A stretch of DNA of 64,000 nt from Janibacter limosus NBRC 16128 (GTDB lineage Bacteria; Actinomycetota; Actinomycetes; Actinomycetales; Dermatophilaceae). Position numbers and translations under genes: made by a program. The notes beneath the pieces are model-generated. The model ran no database searches. It was not told the DNA's origin and was given only the letters and a program-made list of their open reading frames with translations. Below are positions 44,498 through 51,306 of this stretch, in pieces (positions within the stretch are counted from its first letter, which is position 1; every line of letters begins with the position of its first letter). The stretch covers positions 25,959-89,958 of the forward strand of contig NZ_BCSS01000011.1 of NCBI RefSeq assembly GCF_001570985.1. The letters run 5' to 3'.

Positions 44498-45471
44498 CAG
44501 CTCTTCTTCTCCTCCAGCGCGTCGGCGAAGTCCGTGAAGAACTCGGTGAAGGTCTGGATGCCCTCGTTGGTGTAGGTGTCCGCGGGCATGAAGACGACAT
44601 TGCCCTCCTTGATCGCGGTGACGTCCTTGAGCGCGTCGGAGTCCTCGAGGAGCTGCTTGGCGGGGGTGTAACCCTCCTCGTCGGCAGCCACGGCGGCATC
44701 GCGGTCCATGACGAGGATCCAGTCCGGGTCCGCCTTGGCGATGGCCTCCACGGAGACCTCGTCGCCCTGGTGGTCGTCACTCGCACCCTCGACCTCGAGG
44801 GCCGGCTTGAGGTCGAGCAGGTCGAAGACCGGGCCGAGCGTCTGCCCGACTGTCGGCGCGATGTAGCCGAGCTCGCCACCGGAGGTGTTGATGGCCATCA
44901 CGGTGTCGCCGGGCTGGTAGGCCTCCTTGACCCGGGCGACCTGTGCGTCGAGGTCCTTGCCGAGCTTGGCGGCCTCGTCCCCCTTGTCGAAGACCTCGCC
45001 CAGGACATTGGTCGCGCGCTTGAGCTCGTCGTCGAGCGGCTCACCCTCGCGCGGGTCGAGGTTGAGGAAGGCCGCCTTGGGCGCCAGCTCCTTGAGCTTG
45101 GCCTCGTGGTCGGCGTAGCGGTTGCCGTTGATGACCAGGTCGGGCTTGGCGGCGACGATCGCCTCGAGGTTGGGCTCACGGTGGCTGCCGAGGTCGACGA
45201 TGCTGTCGTCCTTGGTGTACTCGATCGTGTCCGGCATCAGGGTGACGGCTGCCGCGGAGAGCTTCACGTCCCAGTCGGAGAGGGTCTCGAAGGTGCGGTT
45301 GTCGGTCGCGACCACGGAGGCCGGCGCCTGCGGCACCTCCACCGCGCCCGTGTTGTCCTCCACCTCGATGGTGGGGCCGGCGGCGGTCTCGGCGTCAGAG
45401 GCTCCGCCGCAGGCGGACAGGGCGAGGGCGAGGCCACCGACGAGGGCGAGGGAGCGAGTGCGGGAGAGCAC
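44497..45471 (-). CDS. Iron-siderophore binding lipoprotein
   Basis: A 324-residue lipid-anchored binding protein that captures the ferric siderophore outside the membrane. GTG 45471 follows GGAAGGA by 9 bp and gives a perfect lipoprotein signal (MLSRTRSLALVGGLALALSAC). The class III fold shows in VVATDNRTFETLSDW, DLGSHREPNLEAIVAAKPDL and ADPDWILVMDRDAAVA. It resembles the YclQ/FatB petrobactin-type group, though ligand choice cannot be read from sequence. The iron box just upstream predicts repression when iron is plentiful. Confidence 0.93.
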   Translation of the reverse strand: MLSRTRSLALVGGLALALSACGGASDAETAAGPTIEVEDNTGAVEVPQAPASVVATDNRTFETLSDWDVKLSAAAVTLMPDTIEYTKDDSIVDLGSHREPNLEAIVAAKPDLVINGNRYADHEAKLKELAPKAAFLNLDPREGEPLDDELKRATNVLGEVFDKGDEAAKLGKDLDAQVARVKEAYQPGDTVMAINTSGGELGYIAPTVGQTLGPVFDLLDLKPALEVEGASDDHQGDEVSVEAIAKADPDWILVMDRDAAVAADEEGYTPAKQLLEDSDALKDVTAIKEGNVVFMPADTYTNEGIQTFTEFFTDFADALEEKKS

Positions 45472-45536
45472 GAAGGGGGGTCCTTCCGAAGGGGGCGCCA
45501 CCGCACGATGCCGGACGCCTGCTGATGAGGTTGACA

Positions 45537-45555
45537 TGAGGCTAGCCTCACCAAA
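45537..45555. promoter_or_regulatory. IdeR/DtxR iron box of the siderophore operon
   Basis: The 19-mer whose reverse strand reads TTTGGTGAGGCTAGCCTCA matches the actinobacterial iron-box form TTAGGTGAGCCTAACCTAA at 15 to 16 of 19 positions and contains a perfect 14-bp palindrome, TGAGGCTAGCCTCA. It lies about 65 bp before the binding-protein start. Confidence 0.75.
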
Positions 45556-45607
45556 CCTCCCCACGTCAACCGGGTCCTCTCTGCGGAACGCTGATGGGGT
45601 GGGTCCC

Positions 45608-46441
45608 TCAGTCCACGGGCTCGCCCAGCACCGCCGTCAGCTGGTCGATCACACCCTCACCACCCTCCATCGCGATCGGGTGCGCGGGGCCGCGGTGCCA
45701 GAGCCACAGGTCGAGGTCCTGCGCGGTCCCCGCGATCACCGCGTCGGCGCCACCGTGGCCGTGCGCCGCGCGATCGATGACGCGCAGGTGCGGCTGGTCG
45801 ATGTCGGCACCGTCGTGCGGGTTGCGGCCGGTGATGCGACCGAGCGTGACGAGCACCCGGTGGCCCGTGTCGGTCATGTGCACCGCCACGGTGCCGCCAC
45901 CGGGGGCGAAGCTCGCCCAGCGAGGGAGTCCTCCGTACATCCAGTCGAGGGCCTCGAGCACGCCGTCGGCCGCCAGGCCGGTGTCGAGCGGGGTGGGGTC
46001 GCCGACGGTCAGCTCGGCGTCGACCCGGTGGATGAGCATCTCGTGCGCCTGCCGGCGCATCGTGAATCCCACCGTGTGCAGCGCCGGGTCGCCGGCCCAC
46101 GACCAGGCGGCGTCTGCCGGGTCGGCATTGCGCAGTCGCAGCATGAGCTCCTCGTGGGCGTGGTCGAGGACGCGCAGCAGCCCGTCCCGGTCCGCGGGGC
46201 GGGCGGGCTCCTCATATGCATCCGGCGCCTCCGGCCGGTTGGCGATGACCCATGCCCAGAAGTCCTGCACCTCGCCACCGGCATGCCACAGGAGGTCATC
46301 GACATCCCAGTCCGGGCAGCTGGGCACCGGCGCCCCCGGGTCGGCCGCGCCGACACACTCACGGAAGCGTGCGGTCTCCCGCTCCAACGCGGTGAGATAG
46401 CTGTCGAAGGGGAGCCAGTGGGCCTGCGCGTCAGCGGTCAT
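45608..46441 (-). CDS. Mycothiol-dependent MDMPI/DinB-fold enzyme
   Basis: A 277-residue protein of the maleylpyruvate isomerase N-terminal (MDMPI, DinB-like) family, found in actinobacteria that use mycothiol. The N-terminal bundle carries VPSCPDWDVDDLLWHAGGE with the first metal His, and FTMRRQAHEMLIHRVDAEL supplies the other His pair; a C-terminal MDMPI_C domain follows. It may be an isomerase or a metal-dependent thiol transferase. ATG 46441 follows GGAGAAG. Divergent from the PIG-L gene, whose family also includes mycothiol enzymes. Confidence 0.87.
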   Translation of the reverse strand: MTADAQAHWLPFDSYLTALERETARFRECVGAADPGAPVPSCPDWDVDDLLWHAGGEVQDFWAWVIANRPEAPDAYEEPARPADRDGLLRVLDHAHEELMLRLRNADPADAAWSWAGDPALHTVGFTMRRQAHEMLIHRVDAELTVGDPTPLDTGLAADGVLEALDWMYGGLPRWASFAPGGGTVAVHMTDTGHRVLVTLGRITGRNPHDGADIDQPHLRVIDRAAHGHGGADAVIAGTAQDLDLWLWHRGPAHPIAMEGGEGVIDQLTAVLGEPVD

Positions 46442-46510
46442 GAGGTGAGACTTCTCCCCTTCGTCGCGTGAGGCAACGGGATTGTCGGCGAGCGGGTGCA
46501 GGATGGTCCG

Positions 46511-47302
46511 GTGACGACGACCGTGTTCTTCCACGCCCACCCCGACGACGAGGCCAGCGGGACCGCCGGCTCGATGATCCTCACCTCGGACGCCGGCCAC
46601 CGGGTGGTCGTCGTCTACGCCACCCACGGCGAGCACGGCACGGTCCCCGACGACCTGGGCGAAGGGGGGAGCCTCGCCGACCACCGCCAGCGCGAGGCGG
46701 AGGCCTCGGCTGCGATCACGGGCACGGTCCGCGTCGAGTGGCTCGGGTACGCCGACTCCGGGATGACCGGGTGGGAGCAAAACGGTCACGAGACCTCCTT
46801 CCACTCCGCCGACCTCGACGAGGCCGCCGGACGGCTGGCGCGCATCCTCGACGAGGAGGACGCGGACATCCTCGTCGGCTACGACTGGCACGGCGGCTAC
46901 GGCCACCCCGACCACGTCAAGGTCCACCACGTCGCCCATCGGGCCGCCGAGCTCGCCGCCCGACGACCCCGCCTCCTCGAGAACACGATGAACCGTGACC
47001 GGATGCGCGCCCAGCTCGCCCAGGCCAAGGAGATAGGGCTCGAGCTTGACCTGGACGTCGACGGCCCGATGGACGATGGCAACCCGATGGGCTTGCCGGA
47101 GAGCGAGATCCACCACGCGCTCGACGTCACCTCGGTCATCGACCGGAAGCGCGCAGCCCTGGCCAGTCACGGCTCCCAGGCCGACGTCCAGGGGATGCTG
47201 CAGATGCCCCCCGAGGTCTTTGCGGCCGCCTTCGGGATCGAGCACTACGCCGAGCCGGGGATACCACAGCAGCTGTCGACGGAGAACCCCTTCGTCTCAT
47301 GA
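46511..47302 (+). CDS. PIG-L family deacetylase
   Basis: A 263-residue zinc deacetylase. The metal-binding start VFFHAHPDDEASGTAGS and the later HPDH (YGHPDHVKVHHVAH) are complete. The family contains MshB (mycothiol synthesis) and Mca (mycothiol conjugate hydrolysis); the sequence does not decide between them and other LmbE-type roles. GTG 46511 is preferred as it begins directly at the family N-terminus; a GTG at 46496 is an alternative. An iron box begins 13 bp after its stop but belongs to the next gene. Confidence 0.9.
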   Translation: MTTTVFFHAHPDDEASGTAGSMILTSDAGHRVVVVYATHGEHGTVPDDLGEGGSLADHRQREAEASAAITGTVRVEWLGYADSGMTGWEQNGHETSFHSADLDEAAGRLARILDEEDADILVGYDWHGGYGHPDHVKVHHVAHRAAELAARRPRLLENTMNRDRMRAQLAQAKEIGLELDLDVDGPMDDGNPMGLPESEIHHALDVTSVIDRKRAALASHGSQADVQGMLQMPPEVFAAAFGIEHYAEPGIPQQLSTENPFVS

Positions 47303-47314
47303 GCAGAACACAGG

Positions 47315-47333
47315 GTAGGCAGACCTAACCTCC
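47315..47333. promoter_or_regulatory. Candidate IdeR iron box before the small Cys-rich gene
   Basis: GTAGGCAGACCTAACCTCC matches the actinobacterial iron box at 12 of 19 positions, with the strong half CCTAACCT. It lies 6 bp upstream of a TATCGT -10 element (47340-47345), a position fitting either activation or repression. Ferritin lies in the same direction downstream. Confidence 0.55.
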
Positions 47334-47339
47334 TGGGTC

Positions 47340-47345
47340 TATCGT
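47340..47345 (+). promoter_or_regulatory. -10 element (TATCGT) of the small Cys-rich gene
   Basis: TATCGT is exactly 6 bp before ATG 47352, giving a leaderless transcript, and sits just downstream of the candidate iron box. Confidence 0.45.
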
Positions 47346-47351
47346 GCGGGC

Positions 47352-47534
47352 ATGGGCAAGAAGGTGAAGATCGGCAAGGTCAAGGTCAAGGAGAAGTGCT
47401 GCGTCAGCAAGAGTCGCTGCAGCTCCTGCCCCATCCGCCTGCTCAAGGAGGGCCGGCTGCCCGACGGCTACGCCGTCCACAAGCGCAAGCTCGTCACCAC
47501 CAAGCAGAAGGCCAAGTTGCGCGCTGCCGCCTGA
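47352..47534 (+). CDS. Small basic Cys-rich protein beside ferritin
   Basis: A 60-residue protein, very rich in Lys (MGKKVKIGKVKVKEK), with four clustered Cys in CCVSKSRCSSCP, then RLLKEGRLPDGYAVHKRK and a basic tail. The cluster could hold zinc or an iron centre, and the charge suggests RNA or DNA contact. I do not know a functional family. The iron box upstream and the ferritin gene 70 bp downstream point to an iron-linked role, which is inference. Confidence 0.7.
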   Translation: MGKKVKIGKVKVKEKCCVSKSRCSSCPIRLLKEGRLPDGYAVHKRKLVTTKQKAKLRAAA

Positions 47535-47592
47535 CCCGCCTGACCGCACGTAGGGTCGCCTGTCCTTGCTCGAATCGCGGCGGGCCCGACCG

Positions 47593-47598
47593 TAGGCT
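47593..47598 (+). promoter_or_regulatory. -10 element (TAGGCT) of ferritin
   Basis: TAGGCT lies exactly 6 bp before ATG 47605, so ferritin can be transcribed separately as a leaderless message. Confidence 0.5.
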
Positions 47599-47604
47599 GG
47601 CGCG

Positions 47605-48141
47605 ATGACGACCTCGAAGTTCGCCGCCCAGCTCACCGTGCAGATCGGTGAGGAGTTTGCCGCGCACCAGCAGTACCTCGCGATCGCCGCGTACTACGAG
47701 GGGATGACTCTGCCGCAGCTGGCCGGCTGCTTCTACCGCCAGGCCGCCGAGGAGCGCGGGCACGCGCTGATGATGGTCCAGTACCTGCTCGACACCGACC
47801 AGCCGGTCAACATCCCGGCCACGGCCGCTCCCCGGTGCGACCTCGAGGGTGCCGTGGCACCGATCGAGCTCGCGGTGGAGCAGGAGAAGACGGTCAGCGC
47901 GCAGATCAACGGCCTGACCCGGATCGCCCGCGACGAGAACGACTTTGCCGCCGAGCAGTTCATGCAGTGGTTCATCAAGGAGCAGGTCGAGGAGGTCTCC
48001 AAGATGCAGGACCTGCTCACCGTGGCCCGCCGCAGCGAGGACGACCTCAACGACATCGAGACCTATGTCGAGCGCGACATGGGTGCCGGCGCAGCCGACC
48101 CGGCCGCGCCCCGTCAGGCCGGCCAGGTCAGCGCAGGCTGA
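47605..48141 (+). CDS. Ferritin (non-haem, Ftn type)
   Basis: A 178-residue iron-storage protein forming a 24-subunit shell. Ferroxidase ligands are visible: Glu in IGEEFAAHQQYLA, Glu and His in AAEERGHALMM, Glu in ELAVEQEKTVSAQ and Gln/Glu in FIKEQVEEVSKMQ. No haem-binding Met typical of bacterioferritin is seen, so Ftn is preferred. It follows the small Cys-rich gene and the iron box, and its last 14 bp overlap the convergent HAD gene. Confidence 0.94.
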   Translation: MTTSKFAAQLTVQIGEEFAAHQQYLAIAAYYEGMTLPQLAGCFYRQAAEERGHALMMVQYLLDTDQPVNIPATAAPRCDLEGAVAPIELAVEQEKTVSAQINGLTRIARDENDFAAEQFMQWFIKEQVEEVSKMQDLLTVARRSEDDLNDIETYVERDMGAGAADPAAPRQAGQVSAG

Positions 48142-48799
48142 CCCGCACCCGCCCGTCGACGACCGCGAAGCGCACGTCGGCCAGCGACTCCACGACGAGG
48201 TCGGCGCCCACCAGGGCGTCGGCCTCGCTCGTCGTCGTCACCGCGAGCACCGCGCACCCGGCAGCCCTGGCCGCAGCGATGCCGCTCGGGGCGTCCTCGC
48301 AGACCAGACAGTCCGCCGGTGCCACACCCAGGCGCTGCGCCGCCACGAGGAAGGGGTCGGGGTGCGGCTTGCCGCGCTCGACGTCGTCGAAGGTCACGAC
48401 CTCGTCGATGCCGATCCCCGCTGCTGCCAGTCGAACTCGCGCCAGCTCACGCGTCGCCGACGTGGCCACCGCGACCGGGGCCCCGTCGAGTGCCGTGATC
48501 GCCTCGAGCACCCCGGCGAGGGCGATGACCCCCTCGACGTCAGCGACCTCGAGCTGCTCGATCCTCGCGAAGGCTGCCGCCGGGTCCAGCCAGGGCCCCA
48601 CCGAGGCGATGATCGCCGGCGCTGGCATGCCGTGGTGGCCGACGAGGGTCGTGGGGTCGATGTCGTGCTCGAGGGCCCAGCGCACCCAGGAGCGCTCCAC
48701 CGAGGCCGTCGAGTCGACGAGGGTTCCGTCGTTGTCGAAGATCACGGCAGCGAAGGTGCGGTCGGCAAAGGGGTCGGGGCCTGCTGGGGTGGAGTCCAT
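48128..48799 (-). CDS. HAD-family phosphatase (subclass IA)
   Basis: A 223-residue hydrolase. Motif I is VIFDNDGTLVDS, in which Asn replaces the residue between the two Asp (DxD retained), motif II is VAVATSAT, the Lys is in VERGKPHPDPFL and motif IV is CLVCEDAPSGIAAA. The small helical cap between motifs I and II defines beta-phosphoglucomutase or phosphoglycolate-like enzymes. The substrate is unknown. ATG 48799 has AAGG upstream; a GTG at 48805 is an alternative. Confidence 0.9.
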   Translation of the reverse strand: MDSTPAGPDPFADRTFAAVIFDNDGTLVDSTASVERSWVRWALEHDIDPTTLVGHHGMPAPAIIASVGPWLDPAAAFARIEQLEVADVEGVIALAGVLEAITALDGAPVAVATSATRELARVRLAAAGIGIDEVVTFDDVERGKPHPDPFLVAAQRLGVAPADCLVCEDAPSGIAAARAAGCAVLAVTTTSEADALVGADLVVESLADVRFAVVDGRVRVSLR

Positions 48800-48836
48800 G
48801 AGCACGACCTTAAGGAGATGCCCGCCGGACTCGGCC

Positions 48837-48842
48837 TAGGCT
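48837..48842 (+). promoter_or_regulatory. -10 element (TAGGCT) of the aldolase gene
   Basis: TAGGCT lies 24 bp before ATG 48867, leaving room for a short leader with a GGAGG ribosome site. It is the same hexamer as before the ferritin and MpaB-family genes. Confidence 0.4.
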
Positions 48843-48866
48843 GGGCACAGAGCCCCTGGAGGTGCC

Positions 48867-49643
48867 ATGTACAGCACGACGCCGGCCGGACCTGACCGCG
48901 AAGCCCCGCCCGACCGCGCCGCAATCGGTCCGGACTCGCGCGGCCTGTGGCTCATGGGCAATGACGTGGACCTCGCCCGCCGCCTCGCCGGCACGGGATT
49001 CGACTGGCTCGCCCTCGACGCCCAGCACGGCGCGATCGACCGCTCCGCCCTCGTGGACCTTGGCCGGGCCCTCGGTGACGTCGAGGCCAACTTCGTCGTG
49101 CGCGTCCCCGGTGTCGACCACGCGTGGATCGGCGCCTCGCTCGATGCGGGTGCTGCCGGAGTGATCGTCCCGTCGATCGCCTCCGTCGAGGATGCCCAGG
49201 AGGCCGTGCGGGCGACCTACTACCCGCCACTCGGTGAGCGCAGCTGGGGACCGTTGACCCCGATGTGGGACGGCTACGCCCCGGACGCCGAGCGCGCCAA
49301 CGCCCACGTCCAGTGCGCGGTGATGATCGAGACGGCCGGCGCCCTCGATGCCGTCGAGGAGATCGCTGCACTGGACGGGGTCAACCTGCTCTTCCTCGGA
49401 CCGGTCGACCTCTCGCTCTCCCTCGGGATGAGCCTGGACGACCTGCTCGCCGACACCTCCGACTCCGGCCCCGTCGGTCGGATCCTGGCCGCAGCCCGCA
49501 GCCACGGCATCGAGGTCGCCGCCTTCGCCGGCGATCCGGCGAGGGTCCCCGCGCTGCGGGCCCTGGGCATCGACCGCATCGCCGTGGCGACGGACATCGC
49601 GCTCGTGGCCCTCGGCGCACAGCAGGTCCTCGACCTCACCTGA
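48867..49643 (+). CDS. HpcH/HpaI-family aldolase
   Basis: A 258-residue class II aldolase fold (pyruvate/phosphoenolpyruvate barrel), cleaving or forming a C-C bond next to pyruvate. Visible marks are LWLMGNDVDLARRLAGTGFD, LALDAQHGAID with the catalytic His, AGAAGVIVPSIASVEDAQEA, the metal-binding Glu in VMIETAGALDAVEEIA and Asp in LFLGPVDLSLSLGM. The natural substrate is unknown. The zinc-ribbon SDR follows after 21 bp with its own -10-like element. Confidence 0.9.
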   Translation: MYSTTPAGPDREAPPDRAAIGPDSRGLWLMGNDVDLARRLAGTGFDWLALDAQHGAIDRSALVDLGRALGDVEANFVVRVPGVDHAWIGASLDAGAAGVIVPSIASVEDAQEAVRATYYPPLGERSWGPLTPMWDGYAPDAERANAHVQCAVMIETAGALDAVEEIAALDGVNLLFLGPVDLSLSLGMSLDDLLADTSDSGPVGRILAAARSHGIEVAAFAGDPARVPALRALGIDRIAVATDIALVALGAQQVLDLT

Positions 49644-49650
49644 AGCCACG

Positions 49651-49656
49651 TATCCT
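49651..49656 (+). promoter_or_regulatory. -10 element (TATCCT) of the zinc-ribbon SDR gene
   Basis: TATCCT ends 8 bp before GTG 49665 in a 21-bp gap, implying a near-leaderless start independent of the aldolase gene. Confidence 0.4.
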
Positions 49657-49664
49657 CGGGGTCC

Positions 49665-51227
49665 GTGAGTGAATCCCTGCCTGACGACGGCTTCGAGGCT
49701 ACGGCCGCGGACGGCCTACGCACCTCTGCCAGCGTGGACGGCGTCGACCCCGACGACCTGGCCACCACCCTTCGCGTCCTCGGGATGCTCCACGAGCTGC
49801 CGTCGGGACACGAGGACATCTCCACGGTCAAGCGGGCGACCAGCTCGATGTACAACCGGGTGAAGAAGACCCGCCGCCGCGAGGCCCGCCAGGCCGAGCG
49901 CGGCCCCAAGGTCATCCACGACCAGGCGATCCTCGACCAGACCGCGACCGGCTCCCCGTTGCGCATCGACGACGAGACGAAGGGGATCCCCCTCACCTCC
50001 TCGACGGGGGCCCGCTACGCGGGCGAGCTGCAGATCCCGCGCGGCTGCTACATGTGCCACGCGGACTACACGCTCGTCGACGCCTTCTACCACTGGCTCT
50101 GCCCGGACTGCGCGGCCATGAGCCACGAGCGCCGCGACCAGGGCACGGACCTGCGCGGACGTCGGGCGCTGCTCACCGGTGGGCGCGCCAAGATCGGCAT
50201 GTACATCGCCCTGCGCCTGCTGCGCGACGGAGCCGACCTGACGATCACGACCCGCTTCCCCAGGGATGCCGCGCGACGCTTCGCCGAGCTCGCCGACTCC
50301 CCCGAGTGGATCGACCGGCTGACGATCATCGGCATCGACCTGCGCGACCCGACGCAGGTCGTCGCGCTGACCGACGAGGTCGCTGCCGCAGGGCCGCTCG
50401 ACATCCTCATCAACAACGCCTGCCAGACCGTGCGCCGCTCCCCCGGCGCCTACTCGAGCCTCGTCGACGGCGAGTCCCAGCCGCTGGAGACCGGTGGGGC
50501 GACGCCCAGGATGCTGACCTTCGACCGGGTGAGCGAGGCGCACCCGGCCGCGCTCATCGGGACGCTGGGTGAGCACCCGGTGCCGCACGCGGACGTCGCC
50601 GCACGCAGCGCCGCCGACCTGACCAAGCTCGCTCTCTCCGCCGGCAATGCCTCGCTCGAGGCGCACCTCGCCGGCACCGCCGTCGACGCCGGTGGCCTGC
50701 TGCCCGACGTCGTCGCGAGCAACTCGTGGAAGCAGACCGTCGACGAGGTCGACCCGCTCGAGCTCCTCGAGGTGCAGATGTGCAACTCGGTCGCTCCCTT
50801 CCTCCTCGTCTCCAGGCTGCGGCCGGCGATGCGGGCCGCAGTGGAGCGGCGCAGCGAAGAGGTCGGCCACGCTGCTCGGGCTTATGTCGTCAACGTCTCG
50901 GCGATGGAGGGGCAGTTCTCCCGGCGGTACAAGGGCGCCGGCCACCCGCACACCAACATGGCCAAGGCCGCGCTCAACATGCTGACCCGCACCTCTGCCG
51001 GCGAGATGTTCGAGACCGACCGGATCCTCATGACCGCCGTCGACACCGGCTGGATCACCGACGAGCGTCCGCACCACGAAAAGCTGGAGATCGCGGCCCA
51101 GGGATGGCACGCCCCGCTCGACCTCGTCGACGGTGCCGCCCGTGTCTACGACCCGATCGTGCGTGGCGAGCGCGGTGAGGACCTGCACGGGGTCTTCCTG
51201 AAGAACTACGAGCCGTACGCCTGGTAG
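49665..51227 (+). CDS. SDR-fold protein with N-terminal zinc ribbon
   Basis: A 520-residue two-part protein. Residues 1-125 are helical and basic without recognisable family. C128, C131, C146 and C149 (CYMC...CPDC) form a zinc-ribbon-like knot. From about 165 an SDR Rossmann fold follows: TGGRAKIGMYIALRLLRDGA, GIDLRDPTQV and LINNACQTVRRSPGA. The catalytic region differs from a normal SDR: NVSAMEGQF keeps the Ser, but the Tyr-x-x-x-Lys motif reads THTNMAK-like HPHTNMAKAAL, with Thr in the Tyr position, and there is a long insertion of about 90 residues before it. Reductase activity is therefore doubtful. Role unknown. Confidence 0.85.
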   Translation: MSESLPDDGFEATAADGLRTSASVDGVDPDDLATTLRVLGMLHELPSGHEDISTVKRATSSMYNRVKKTRRREARQAERGPKVIHDQAILDQTATGSPLRIDDETKGIPLTSSTGARYAGELQIPRGCYMCHADYTLVDAFYHWLCPDCAAMSHERRDQGTDLRGRRALLTGGRAKIGMYIALRLLRDGADLTITTRFPRDAARRFAELADSPEWIDRLTIIGIDLRDPTQVVALTDEVAAAGPLDILINNACQTVRRSPGAYSSLVDGESQPLETGGATPRMLTFDRVSEAHPAALIGTLGEHPVPHADVAARSAADLTKLALSAGNASLEAHLAGTAVDAGGLLPDVVASNSWKQTVDEVDPLELLEVQMCNSVAPFLLVSRLRPAMRAAVERRSEEVGHAARAYVVNVSAMEGQFSRRYKGAGHPHTNMAKAALNMLTRTSAGEMFETDRILMTAVDTGWITDERPHHEKLEIAAQGWHAPLDLVDGAARVYDPIVRGERGEDLHGVFLKNYEPYAW

Positions 51228-51306
51228 AGGTGTGAAGGCTCCCGCGTCGGGTACAAAGGGGATACGGTGACAGAGGTCACGACCTCTTGACGAAGGAGCA
51301 GCCGCA

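Noticed and set aside
44770..45525. Plus-strand frame opposite the siderophore-binding gene
   Set aside because: It is a shadow of a strong lipoprotein gene and has a Leu/Val/Gly/Glu-biased antisense composition.
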